The position numbers and the translations under genes are program-made. A stretch of DNA of 64,000 bases. Source: Talaromyces rugulosus (taxonomy: Eukaryota; Ascomycota; Eurotiomycetes; Eurotiales; Trichocomaceae). The notes under the pieces were generated by a model. It saw nothing but the letters and a program-made list of their open reading frames with translations. It did not search any database and had not been told where the DNA came from. Location of the stretch: positions 1,364,001 through 1,428,000 of the forward strand of contig NC_049561.1 of the NCBI RefSeq assembly GCF_013368755.1, read 5' to 3'. Below, piece by piece: positions 34,633-46,060 of this stretch. Position 1 is the first letter of the stretch, and the number at the start of each line of letters is the position of its first letter.

Positions 34633-36727
34633 TCAAATACTCGTGACCCTGTGGCTCTTGTTCAGCTGAGGCCGGTGCTTGATCACAGTCTCGAGCTCCT
34701 TAAGCATGTTGGTGCTCGCGTCTGTTCTTTCGCGCGCGGCCGCTTGTCGCGCTCTGTCCTCTTTCACCCGCGCGATACGCTCCTCGCGGGTGAGTGACTG
34801 GCGTTTTCGCGATGTGGGCATCACGATGGCTTCAAAGATTTCTTCCATCTCATTCACGTTTTCTGCGTGTGACGTGGATGAGGTGGTCTCTCCGTTGAGT
34901 GCTCTTAGGGCTGCCGTTGGACTGCCGTCTACCGCGGTGATGCCTCCTAGGCTGCTCGTCGGCGACAACGGCGACAATGGCAGCTTGACATCGCTCGAAG
35001 CTCGCGAGAAACGCTCGGATCCGTTGGGATGCTCAAAGGAGCTTAAGAGGGCTGCCTTGCCGGCTTCCCATTCCTGGAGAAGTCCTCGGATATCTGAGCC
35101 GATGGACTCGTATTGCGCCATCATGGATACTCCAATCTCGTAGTCTGTGGCCCCTTCTTGGGATATGTTTCCATCGGACTCTTCTCGCATCACATGCATT
35201 TTGGCATGGAGTGCCCGAATACCCTGGGACAGTGAGTTTAATCGTCGGGCCTGCGCGCGGAGAGTGTCTCTCCCCGTTGATGACGCAGCAGGCAATGGCG
35301 ATGCAGGTGGAGCTTCGCCTGTGTTCATCGTTAGTCATTTTGTTTTAATACAAGACATGCAGCGAAACTCACGATCTTGTTCATTCAGTATATCCGTAAT
35401 TCTTCTTGTTGCATCACCCGTAATTGTGGCCAAGTCTCGCACCTCCTCCACTGCCGACGTCCAAGTCACAATGTCGGCGCTGCTTCCTTCTGCCTTGAGC
35501 GCCAAAAGGCAACACAATATGCTTTTCCGCACTGTGTATAGTCGGCCGATTAGAGTCCGTAGGAACCTTAACGAGTACTGATCGTCCACCGGAGTTTCCG
35601 ACGGAGCTGAGCGTGCTTCACGTAGCTCTTCTGTAGATATCTCATATATGTCGTAATATTTTTCTAGATTGCTAGGATCTGTAAGGAGTCCGATACTGTG
35701 TTGTGCCTGGATATACCGGTTGAGGACAGTGAATAGACATTCCGAAATCGTACGGCGCAGTCTCATACAACGCCGCGCTTGAGTTGTTTCTTCGAGCCGG
35801 CTAATTGGTGGCAGGGGCGTGCTTCTGCAGCATAATTAGTACGAGCCTGTGCGCGATATATTAAGTAATAACTTACATCCGATAGCCCCTTGAAACAAGC
35901 TCTACTTCTTGAATGAACAAAATAGATGATGACATTACCGAGTCAAAGTTTTGCGCATGGTTGACAAACAAAGACGTTTCCTGAACAGCTTGGTGCCTCA
36001 CGAATTTAAGCCACTGGCGTCTTGCGAAGGCGTAGAACACGATACCAACCAAGGGTAGCACGAACAGCAAGACTGCAATTCGCCTAGGGTTCATTCCAAC
36101 ACCTGACCGCGACCGGCTCCAGTGAATCATTCCAACGATCGAAAATGACGTGGCGGCCGTGACAACAGCTCCAGTGAGACCGACGGTGGTGGTAAACGAC
36201 AAGGGCTCAAAGCCCGGTGCATATGGGAGTGCATGATTGGTCGCAGATACATGAGAAGAAGTGTTGTATTCATCCAGCAGACGCGAGGCAACAATCACAT
36301 AGCCAAACTGCTCCAAGAATCTTTCGTTGTCGCGTTTTCCGATGTGAGAACTAACGGCAGACTGATGCGACACGAATGAGTTTCTACTAAGGCGAACGTG
36401 AAGGACCACTTACCGAGCATGTACGGTGAATCTTCCCAAGCGTACTCGTCTCTCTCAGAGAATTTATGACCAAGGGAGCCGGGAGTCTTTTCCGAATGCG
36501 ATTTTGTATAGAGGACGTTCGTCTTGGTGCGAAATCTGGAACGGCATCGGACAATGGGGCACTGGTGTCGACTTTCTGCGGTGTCCAGTCTTGGTCTCGC
36601 TCGCCCTCATCTGTCAAAAATCCCAGCGCATCAGCACGATATTCCGTCGCATATGTCAAGTTCAGACGAAAGGCATACCCTCGAGATAGTCTGCCAGAGG
36701 CGAATCTTCATAGATCAAAGATTCCAT
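34633..36727 (-). CDS. Vezatin/Inp2-like membrane protein (myosin-binding type)
   Basis: Exons are 36727-36679, 36610-36414, 36361-35877, 35824-35373 and 35318-34633, giving 622 aa; every junction is GT-AG and in phase. The protein starts MESLIYEDSPLADYLEG and has two adjacent hydrophobic segments near residues 145-195 (TTTVGLTGAVVTAATSFSI and IAVLLFVLPLVGIVFYAFA). A helical region (LRRTISECLFTVLNRYIQ), a Ser-rich stretch and a basic coiled segment (REERIARVKEDRARQAAARE) follow. This matches my recollection of fungal proteins with the vezatin domain (PF12632), the group that includes yeast Inp2, the peroxisomal receptor for myosin V. A peroxisomal role is therefore likely by family but not shown by the sequence. 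Confidence 0.75.
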
Positions 36728-37809
36728 GACCCATGAGCATTGGCGTCAGCGTTTTAGTATCATCCGAAGCTCAGTTGTAAGAGCTTCCCACGTAAAGAAC
36801 CGGGCGAGAAGCACGGTGGTGGCGAATTGGTGGTGACAGCGTCGCGGCTCGTGATCATGTATGTCACCATCCCCTGGAGAAAGCGAGTAACACGTAGAAG
36901 CGCTCCTTTAGGAGAGACGAGTAATGGCGGTTTCCGGGCGCGGTCGCATGTGGTCTGGCCTGGCGAGATATCAAGTGCTGCGAAAGGAGTGTGTAAATAA
37001 TAATAAAAGAATAAGAAGTGTTGGTTGTTGGTGCCTGGGGATGAGCCACCGCCGATGCCGTTGCCGGGGCGCGCTAGCGACTTATTGTCTAGCGACCACG
37101 TGCCAGCGGATCGATGATTTTATTACTATGTATTATGATTCTTACAACTCCCGTATATCACATGGATGAGGAGAACTCGGCTGATTATATAGTAATGTCC
37201 GGGTGTGAACAGGGCTAATTTCCTGCGGTCTCGACAAAACCCCGTGCTCATACATGGATGGTATCAAGGGCCCTTTCCACACCCAACAAAAACATTGAAT
37301 CCGATAATAATATGCTCCATGCAGCGAGTAGTTACATCGGACTGTAGCGATGGACGCACGAGAAATTGTCGACCCCACATGCCCACGCAAGGACGGTGCA
37401 GGTACATCGGGACTATAGCATGGTGATCGACGTGTGCGATCCAATGACGTTGGTCCCTTGTCGGATACAATTTAGTAGCATTTTGGCTTTGTGAAAGGAA
37501 ATTTCATTCATCAGTTCAGTTATTTTTTTCAGCCTCGCCCTTGCCTGTGGTCATGTCGTGCTTGATTGTCGTAGCTATCAAGGGATACCAAACTGTCTTG
37601 GCGGGAGAGGATATAGTTCATGTTGTGAGATGCTTGGAGTCGATCGAAATAACAACGTAGAACATTGTGAATTGCGCCATAATTATTATGTACGTGACAT
37701 CATTGATGCAAAGGGATCTTAGGATAGAAATGGAAATGACTTTTTATTAAATCCATCGGAACCTTGTTAGTCATTTACATGTACGTGTTTGCGCAAGCAT
37801 TAGAAATCA
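36728..37809. other. Intergenic region, no gene seen
   Basis: About 1.1 kb between the vezatin-like start and the stop of the regulator gene. No coding frame or RNA gene was recognised. It holds the promoter of the vezatin-like gene and the 3' region of the regulator. Confidence 0.55.
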
Positions 37810-39886
37810 TCAGAAAGCGGTGGGTGACCAGCCCAGCACTTCCTCAAACCACTTGTCATTTTCCAGATCCATGGATTGCAACCACGGTATATAATCCAGA
37901 TCTGGTATTTCAGCCTCCAAACTAGTTGTATGAATATCAGGAAGGACCTCGTTGGCTGGCATCTGAGATGATGATGTCTTGACTTTTGCCTCAACCCAGT
38001 CGCGAGACCCACTCAAGAGCTTGGAAAGTAGCTTGAAGAGATCATCATTAGACTGGAGCCCCGCCTCCTCACTGATCAGATTGAGCTTCTTCGACATCCA
38101 CTCCAGGACCTCCATGATATCGACTTTTTGCCGTACCGCCTGGCAATCCCAAGCCGGATCGTCAAGAGTCGTCAGGTATTTTAAAATCGTGGTGCATCGA
38201 ATTAATTGGGACCAGAAGTGAAACGGAAGGCCCAAACACTGTGCTGCAGGAAGCTTGTAAAAAGCGTCTAGCCACGCCTTGACGGACTCGACAGACCTCC
38301 ATAGTGATCCGATGCGTTCGTATCCAGGTAGAAATGCGCTTTCAATCCCGGATCCTGACACGTTGAGAAGTGAGGCATCCGGACCAATCAAACGACCCGC
38401 TTGATCTATATAAAGCTCGACATATCGAGTGTACGCAGTGAGTATCTCTGTAACGTCACGTTAATAATCATGATTCAGCCGATTAAGCCACATTACTTGC
38501 CTTGTTGCTGAAGCCCCGGAGAGAGCGCATCGCGAAATTCCTGCAACTGCCCCCGCAGTGCTTTGAGATACAGGAAACCCGGAACTGGCGTAGCTGTGGT
38601 GGAAGCTGCTGTGCGAGCGCGATCTGTCTCATGCTGCTCCCGGATATGACTTGCCCTTTGCATTATCAAGTGCAAACGCACTTCAAAAACAAACCACTCG
38701 TCTGTAGGATATGGCTTGTTCTTCTCAATCACGCGTAGCGCCTCTTCCATCTGAGGAGTCCATCGCAGTGCATCTATACGCCCAAAGTGGGATGAAATAC
38801 TAGTCATACAGGTATTAGCTCGCACACCCTAATAAAACTCGTGAAGACAACCTACTTGGAGCTTAGAACAAAACATGCTAGGACAGCACGTTGCTGGTCC
38901 ATGAAGCTTTGCAATGTTTCCTCGTTGGCAAGCCTGTTATCTTCAGAAAACCCCTGGGTAAGTGTTACTATCATCTGCACATCGGGTGGTGACGGCTTGA
39001 ATAATCGTAGATCATAAACTAGTGAGATGGCGAGCATCATGAGACGAGAAAGAAGGTCTGCTCGACCTAGAAACGCATCCGTACTCCATGCTAGATATGT
39101 TAGGATGCCAACTAACAGATCAAAGCTGGATTGCACATCAAGCAGGGCAGATGTAAATATAAGGTGCTTTAGCTCCTCCGCTCGAGCAAATTTTTTCTGT
39201 GTCGACAATGTGGTGACGGTAATGATAGCCTGGAACAGGAACGGCCGATTTTGGCGGACCTGCCAGACGGTCACGTCAGGGGCTAGGCTGATAAAGGGAA
39301 AGCATGGAAGCATTCGGCTTCGAAAAAAATTGAAAGAAGCTTCTGCTTCAAAGGGAGTAATATCAGATAGAGCCGGGGGCGACGGATTTGAAGATTGTGG
39401 TGCCGTTGGAAATGACTCCGTTGGGGGCGTCGGCCCTTGACTTGGATTAGGATAGGTGCTTGTGGAATCCATTGAAATGCCACTAGAGCCAGTAATGGGC
39501 AGTGGAATGCTCTCTCCGTTTAAAAGCCGGTGCAAGTCAATTGGCGAGCCAGACGAGCCAGCGACCGTTTGCATAACGGACATCAGAGTTTCTATCTTGC
39601 CTTCGAGATGCGCAATTCGCGTATCAGACTCTTTTCCCTTCTGAGCATTTCGCCTGCGCGCCGAGTCTGATGGTTGGCAGTCTTTTCTCAGACGGAAGCA
39701 TCTGTAAGAGGCTATTAGCTTTGTCCTGAGCACTGATTATCCTATTGCAATATAAAGCCATTGTTAATACCTTTCGCAACTATCACCAGTAGCACGAGGC
39801 ACGCACCGGCATTTGGCCTTGACGCATTGCATGCAGGCTAGGCCATAATTACTCCCGCGACTCGGACTTCCTCCACGTCTCTCCAT
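37810..39886 (-). CDS. Zn2Cys6 fungal-specific transcription factor
   Basis: Exons are 39886-39771, 39701-38856, 38799-38501 and 38447-37810, giving 632 aa. The N-terminal binuclear zinc cluster spans residues 18-47 and is split by the first intron: CMQCVKAKCRC then C-x2-C-x6-C, the full CX2CX6CX8CX2CX6C pattern. A dimerisation-like coiled segment follows (RIAHLEGKIETLMSVMQTV). The middle (from about residue 150) is the fungal-specific regulator domain (LPCFPFISL, LVGILTYLAWS). The third intron uses a GC donor (AAG|GCAAGT) with a normal AG acceptor; only this splice joins the two halves in frame. The gene is divergent to the short-chain dehydrogenase at 40169 with 282 bp between starts, so it may control that gene. 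Its target is otherwise unknown. Confidence 0.9.
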
Positions 39887-39976
39887 AGTATTAATTTGAC
39901 AGAAGAACTGGTATAGGAAGTAAGTCTGGACTCCCCTGGATATACCGAGGACTACATAAAACGGAGCAGACTCCAG

Positions 39977-40022
39977 CGGAATGTTATCCGCCTATTGCCG
40001 ACGGAGGCGGATTGTAACTCCG
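39977..40022. promoter_or_regulatory. Candidate Zn2Cys6 binding sites in a divergent promoter
   Basis: Two inverted CGG half-site pairs lie between the regulator and dehydrogenase starts: CGG-N8-CCG at 39977-39990 and CGG-N9-CCG at 40008-40022. Zinc-cluster dimers of this family bind such inverted triplets. Ownership by the neighbouring regulator is inference. Confidence 0.45.
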
Positions 40023-40168
40023 AATCCCGGGGGTTAACCCTAACAGGGCTAGTAATATTTCCTAAATAGGAAACCATCCTGGAAATAAAACTGTGCATTT
40101 CTCGATATGCAGTATGCACCAGCAGCCTGTGAGAAACAGAGTCTTTTAATATACCATCAGAAGCCAGC

Positions 40169-41077
40169 ATGCCCGAGAAAACCGTTCTTATCACCGGCTG
40201 TAGCCAGGGCGGCATAGGGGCATCCTTGGCAAAGGTATTCCGTGCCAAAGGTTTCTACGTCTTTGCAACGGTACGAAACGTGGCCAAAGCCGGATCATTA
40301 GTTGACCGAGAAGGCATAGAGATCCTTGAGCTTGAAGTCACATCTCTTGAATCCATCCAACAATGTGCGAGAGCCGTTGAGAAACGCACCGGTGGCTCGC
40401 TCGACGTTCTGGTCAACAACGCTGGCGCCAGTCATGTTCTCCCGCTCTTAGACACAACAATCGATGAGGCGAAAAAGCTATATGATACGAATGTCTGGAG
40501 CGTCCTTGCTATGACGCAGGCATTTACTCCGATGCTCGTCAAGGCAAAGGGCGTACTCTGCAACATTAGTTCGGTTGCTGCTTTCGTGCCGTTCGCAATG
40601 TCGGGTAATGATGGTCTTTTTCTTTGTAGGATATAAAGTACCAGTGCTAACCTCGCCTACATAGGAACGTACAACAGTTCCAAAGCGGCCACAACCATGC
40701 TCTCCGAGACACTGCGTCTCGAATTGGAACCTCTCGGCGTGCGGGTTATCACAGTGATGGTTGGAATCGTTGACACACCGATCAATGCCAAGAGCGATGC
40801 CTTGGTGCTGCCTGATAATTCCTACTACGGTGTAATTAGAGATCGAATAGCTCTATTTAGAGATGGGTCGGCCTACCCAAACAAACAAGATCCTGACGTG
40901 ACAGCAAAAAACATCGTCCACGACGTGGTCAACGGCAGCAGCAGCTACATTTGGCGTGGGCAGTCGGCCTCTCTTGCGTGGTTCTGCTTTACGTTTATAC
41001 CCAACCGATTTCTTGTCAACATGATGAACGGGGACAAGGGTCTTGATGAAGTCGCCCGGGCGCATAAATCTGGATAG
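40169..41077 (+). CDS. Short-chain dehydrogenase/reductase, AYR1-like
   Basis: Exons 40169-40604 and 40665-41077 (60-nt intron with a GCTAAC branch site) give 282 aa. The NAD(P)-binding motif is TGCSQGGIG (residues 9-17), the NNAG motif follows, and the catalytic Tyr and Lys are in TYNSSKAA, with Ser in NISSVAA. The TGCS start and overall layout resemble fungal NADPH-dependent 1-acyldihydroxyacetone-phosphate reductases (yeast Ayr1), though many fungal SDRs of this group have other substrates. A C-terminal hydrophobic segment (LAWFCFTFIPNRFLV) could attach it to membrane or lipid droplets, as in Ayr1. It pairs head-to-head with a zinc-cluster regulator. Confidence 0.9.
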
Positions 41078-41481
41078 ACGTGTCGATTGTGCTCAGGCTT
41101 GAGGGCCATGAGTTCGTCTCTTGTTTAGTGTCCAATAACTTGTGTTTTCCGATGTTGTTGAAGCATACCAGCATCCTATCCACCGAGTGATCTCAACACA
41201 GACCCACCCGTTGAGGATCTCGTGACCGGGGTTTATACTATTACTACCTGGTACCTACCCTATCGGGCTTAGCCTATCTTTCTGCAGGAGAGTTTGAAAT
41301 CTTTTTGGGAGCTTTTGAATATAGACGATAATGCAAATATAACTTTATTTGCTTTTTACGCATATTATGAAAATACTAAAAAAATACTAATTATTAATAC
41401 GAGCATTATATGGCGGCGTATAAACGCCGAAAGACTCGTGGAGCGAAGGATTGATATATGTATATATATATATTTAATCCA

Positions 41482-41700
41482 CCCCTAGGCCTCACTAATT
41501 ACTGCGCGCAGGCGGGCCTTGTTGCAAACTTCCCCAGTACATTATGAACCTCTTTTATATAGCCTTACTAACCAACCTACAGATTTTGCTATAGGCTTCT
41601 TATAAGCATTCTTAGAATGTTGTTAATCTTCTCCTATGTAGTCTTATTAACCAACTTGCAGTCTTCGCTGCAGGCTATTTTCAGGTTACTATATAAGTGT
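41482..41700 (+). repeat. Diverged relative of the 26.8-kb repeat
   Basis: GCCTCACTAAT, then CTTCCCCAGTACATTA, CCTCTTTTATATAG, CTTACTAACCAAC and AGGCTTCTTA occur in the same order as in the tandem unit at 26790-27060. A second, more decayed half-unit follows (TCTTATTAACCAACTTGCAG). The similarity was judged by eye. Confidence 0.6.
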
Positions 41701-41950
41701 TGGGGAATCGGGTGCATATATTAAGATAGATAAAGTTAGTGTTAAAAGTTCCCAACAATATCCCTAGATTTATATCACTTGATTCCTAATTTAAGATGCA
41801 TATATATATCACCTGACATACCCGTCCTAGCCTAGTCAGATGGTAGCGCTGAGCCGGCACCGAAGGAACCATCTGGTCCCTGAGATAATAATCACCGAGA
41901 ATATTCTAATAATATATACCATTGTAAAACCCGATACGTCAATCAAGAGT

Positions 41951-42030
41951 GCCCGATTATTTCAATTGGTTAGAATGCTCGCCTTTTAGCTGTTGAAGCG
42001 GGAAGCTACGGGTGACCCCCGTATCGGGCT
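41951..42030 (+). tRNA. Probable degenerate tRNA-Lys(UUU) with short intron
   Basis: The acceptor arms GCCCGAT and ATCGGGC pair perfectly over 7 bp. A D-arm (TTC...GAA with AATTGGTTA loop) follows. The anticodon stem CTCGC/GCGGG encloses CTTTTA plus an 8-nt insert and A, fitting anticodon UUU and an intron after position 37. The T stem ACGGG/CCCGT pairs, but its loop is TGACC, two bases short of TTCGACC, so the B box is damaged. A run of seven T follows as for a Pol III terminator. Compared with the tRNA consensus the D arm shows mostly G-to-A and C-to-T changes. It is likely a relic. Confidence 0.6.
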
Positions 42031-42558
42031 TTTTTTGCTGCCCTTCACCGCCCTTTTCACCGCATTAATATAATTCTGCCGGCAGAAACCGGAGTCGGGA
42101 CCTGCTGTGATATGTTTTGTTTGCTTGAAACCTCATGGTCGCGCGTCCTCTTCTGGATTCTGTAGTATATATACTCGAATTATATTTAATATTTCTGCAA
42201 GATAATGAATGGAGTCGTGAATAATAGTGAAGGGTGAAGACTGAAGGACAATCAATTGGCGAAGGCGTTGTCGGGGCAACCACGAAGTCAACACGCACCG
42301 CGAAGGAAGGCGGCTTCTGCCTGCCACATTCCGCGCTTGAGTCTAACCAATGTCGAATATCTATCTGGAGGCAGTCGATTTGGCTGAGCATCTTCTTTCA
42401 CCATCACGCTTACATATCTTTGAAGAACCATTACACTCGCCATTTTTGATACGCCAGCAGCACCTTTAACTAGCATCTGCTATCCATATTATTGCGATTG
42501 AGAGGAAAGACCACCGCTATATGGCGCGCTGCAGCCCCGCCAGTTAAATTTCCTTACA

Positions 42559-45500
42559 ATGAACGCCCTCCTTGATAGCCCATGTCCCTCGGAGAACAAG
42601 CCTGGGCTTGGCAGAAGGCAGCAATATCAATTAAACGATCCCTGGAAAGACGGTACATTGGACGATTTCGAGAACACCGCCGCCATCGATTTCACGACCG
42701 AAATACACATACCTTCTCTGGCTAGAGAAAAACCTCGACGAGCCCATAGCAAGACGTCTTTCGCCATTCACGACGACAGCAAACAGAACACCACATTCAC
42801 TTCGTCTTCCGTGGCTAGAAACAATACCCTCAAGCGCAAAACGCAGGATGGCCGCTCTTCTCTTCTCGCCCAACCGGCACAGCGCTTCCAGCGTCCTCGA
42901 GTTAGCACTGCAGGTAGGTCGCCAACGGAGAACCCAAACGCGGGTAGAAATGCAGCGAGTGGCCAGCAAACCGGGAACGTTGAAAGGAGACAGTCGTATC
43001 CGAAAGCGGCGGAGTCGACCAGTGTCAGTACGACATTAGAAAACGAAGCTTTGAAGAAGGACGTTCGTCGCGAGACGGTGTATATTCCTACCGAGGATAC
43101 GACGATGCCGGCAGTCTTTATGAAGCTGTTTAGTCCGCTCAAGTCGAATCAAATAAACGCCAATGGCTCGAATCCTGTTGATAATACGGCATCGATAAGC
43201 AGTCTGGAAGCACGAATTGCAGCCAAGAGGAAGCCTCGGACATCCACATCAACGGCACCGAAACGAGCACCACTACAGGAAGCAACCAGGGTCCCTCAGC
43301 AATCGGCAATCCATGAAAATGTCTTTGGCAAGAACGGCGGCAAGGAAAATATACCACCTGGATATATTGTTGGAGATGGAACAAAGTTTAATGCAAAAGA
43401 CGAAGGATTTCCCGTGTTCGAAATGCCGACAAAAAAGCCATTGAAGACAGTCCGCAAGACCGAGACAAGATTCTCAAACCAAGCCGAGAAAGTTAAAAAG
43501 CCAGTTCTTAAGGCGACCAAGGAGAAGTCGCCAATAGTCTCGATAAAAACCGCGGACCAACAAAAGACGAAGAAGGTAACGCCCAAATTTCATGAAAAGG
43601 CTTCTATTATCGGATTGAAGAATTCCGGGCCAGAAAATTCAAAGTCGAGTGGTTCGATTGTCCGGAATAAGCTGTCTATCCCCCAGATTCACCCTATGAC
43701 CATCGATCAACGATACCCTCTATTGGACAACGACATTACGAACCCCATGATGTACGAAGAAAATTGGCTTCTACACCAGGAAATTGTCATAACTCAGCTG
43801 GTCAATGGTTTGTTCGATTCTGCCAATGGAAAGCTGGATGCTGGAAATTCAGATGTGTTAAGACACGAACTGTTTCAAATCTATCAGAGCGACGTGTTCC
43901 TTCTCTTATACAAACGGCTCCACGCTTCGATTCTGTACGGAGCATTAGCACCACCGAAAGAAGCACTTCGTCGAGGAAGTCGCCTTTCCGACGATATTGG
44001 AATGAAACGAACCTTTCTGAACTTCTGGACCAAAACATATGATCTACACGCATTAAGAGCGGCGGCGGAAGTCGTTATTGGACGCCGGATATCACCCTCA
44101 GCCCAGATCAATGGTAGATTGTCCGACTCCTTGACTAAGAAACACAAGGGACTGAAGCGAACTTTGGAAACATTTTTGGAGACCTTCCTTATCCGCAATG
44201 AAGATAAAGAGCAGCCAGCAGCCAACCAAGACGAGGTTCCAGGGTCGCTATATCGACATACAGTTTTGAGAAGCATATTAATCATTATTTTACTTGACAG
44301 CGGGCGCCTGACACCATGGACGTCACTGCCAAAACGCCTGTTTGCTACATCATCCCCTCACAAATCCTCCACAGCGGCGTTACAAGCATTGGCTAACCAG
44401 TTACTTCCTTCAACTGGGGATATCATACGGCCTCTCAATCACTTGGACTGCCAGTTGTATTACAAGCAACACGACCTGCAAGACTATGAATTCCACATTA
44501 ACAACCTCGCCGTGGACTTACGTGATGGAGTCATTTTGACGAGACTGGCTGACCTGTTCCTCTATCCTAGCACGCTGCCGCCGTCTTCCGGTTTTGAACT
44601 TGATACCACAACATCGATGACTGAAGTACTTGCTTCTAGGGGCATGAAAGCAGAGAACGAATGGCCACTGTCTCAGTGTTTGAAGCTACCTTGCACTAGC
44701 CGTGCAACGAAAATTTTCAACACACAGATTGCGCTCAAGGCACTAAGTGAAACTAAGGAGGTGAAGCATGCTACTAAAGACATATGTGCCGAGGATATCG
44801 TGGATGGACATCGTGAAAAAACCATCAGTCTTTTATGGGGGCTAGTGGGGAAATGGGGCTTGACACAGCTCATCGACTGGGATGATGTCCGGAATGAAAT
44901 TACGCGCCTACAAAAGAAGATATCTCCACATCCAGACTCTGCTAGTCAAGAAGGAGAAACGCTACCGAACGTCGACTCTGTGTCTCACAAAGAGATGCTG
45001 GTAAAGTGGGCCTCGATTCTAGCTCAACTAAAGGGATTACAACTCGACAACCTAAGCACAAGTTTCGCAGACGGCAGGATATTCGAGAGTATCATTGACG
45101 AGTACGAAGGCTATCTTACGGGAGAACAGAAAGCGAACCATAATTTGAGCCCTAAGAGTATCGCAGACAAAAAGTCTTCACTGCAGGATACAGGATTGGA
45201 GGCACGACTGCGATCTTTGGGGTGTAGTTCTCAATTCGGTAAGTCCAATATTGATGACTTGACATCTACTTTTTAGTTACTGACTTTGCCCAGCTTCTCT
45301 TTTAGCACCGCCTTCTACTGGGTCTCGAATTCTTGACTCTGACTTTGTTCTCGGAGCTCTGACATTTCTGTGCTCTCGCCTTTTAACATCCACCAAACGC
45401 ATCCGCGCCACAATTGTTATACAGGCGGCCTGGCGACAGGTCTTGGCTTGCCGGGCTCTACACCGCCGTGCGCTCGCAAAGAGAACCGCTGAACAGTGCG

Positions 45501-45679
45501 CAGCTGTGGTCAATGCCAGAGACCGTATTCTGTGGGCCAAGAGCGTCATCGTCATGTGGTGGAGGAAACAGAACCAGACCAAGCGCAAAGCAACACTCAA
45601 GTCAACCAAGTTTCCGAACCACAAGAGTAAAGGGCACATATCTGGACAGAATCAGCGGGCAACGAACAGAGTAAATTGA
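42559..45679 (+). CDS. ASPM-like calponin-homology/IQ protein
   Basis: Exon 1 is 42559-45238 and exon 2 is 45294-45679 (55-nt intron; an alternative acceptor at 45305 would drop four residues), giving 1021 aa. The N-terminal 370 residues are disordered and basic. A conserved central part leads to a calponin-homology domain around residues 640-760 (LAVDLRDGVILTRLADLF, LPCTSRATKIFNTQIALKAL, DIVDGHREKTISLLWGLV). After the intron come DSDFVLGALTFLCSRLL and an IQ motif (IVIQAAWRQVLACRAL) near residue 932. The pattern fits fungal homologues of abnormal-spindle/ASPM, microtubule minus-end and spindle-pole proteins. Fungal members are much shorter than human ASPM, as here. Confidence 0.88.
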
Positions 45680-46060
45680 TTGCCCCCTGATTGAATGTGG
45701 AAATATATCAGTCATTGGAATGTTGGAGTCTCGGGTATTGAATTTCTTGCGGTCACCCATTCGGGAATTAGACATTGGGCACAATGGCCTTGGATCACGG
45801 TTTCGTTTGTCGATTGCATGTTTGTGTGATTCAAACACCTTCATTTTGATTTTTTTTTATACTACAAGATACCCTCACTTTACAGATTATGGAATGAAAG
45901 AAGTTAATGTTAAATTTCTGAGTGTGTGGGTGTGGCTCTTTCCCCGCTTCTTACTATCCGGGCCTAAAGCTGATGTCATGCCAACGACTAAACTCTGATT
46001 CAAAATTTGCTTTCTGTAGGACACTGTCCGGGTTAATTTGTTACAAATAGCGTCCACGAG
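45680..46060. other. Short intergenic region
   Basis: 381 bp between the ASPM-like stop and the MFS start, AT-rich in its middle. No gene or RNA was recognised. Confidence 0.6.

Larger units (their letters stand above)
41078..42558. other. Intergenic region with repeat relic and tRNA relic
   Basis: No protein-coding gene was found over about 1.5 kb. The left part (41.28-41.8 kb) is AT-rich and holds the diverged repeat listed separately; the centre holds a tRNA-like sequence. From 42.1 kb on it is ordinary DNA leading into the ASPM-like gene. Confidence 0.55.

Noticed and set aside
40026..40044. Telomere-like TTAACCCTAACA near the SDR promoter
   Set aside because: Only one unit is present, without tandem repetition, so it is not telomeric.
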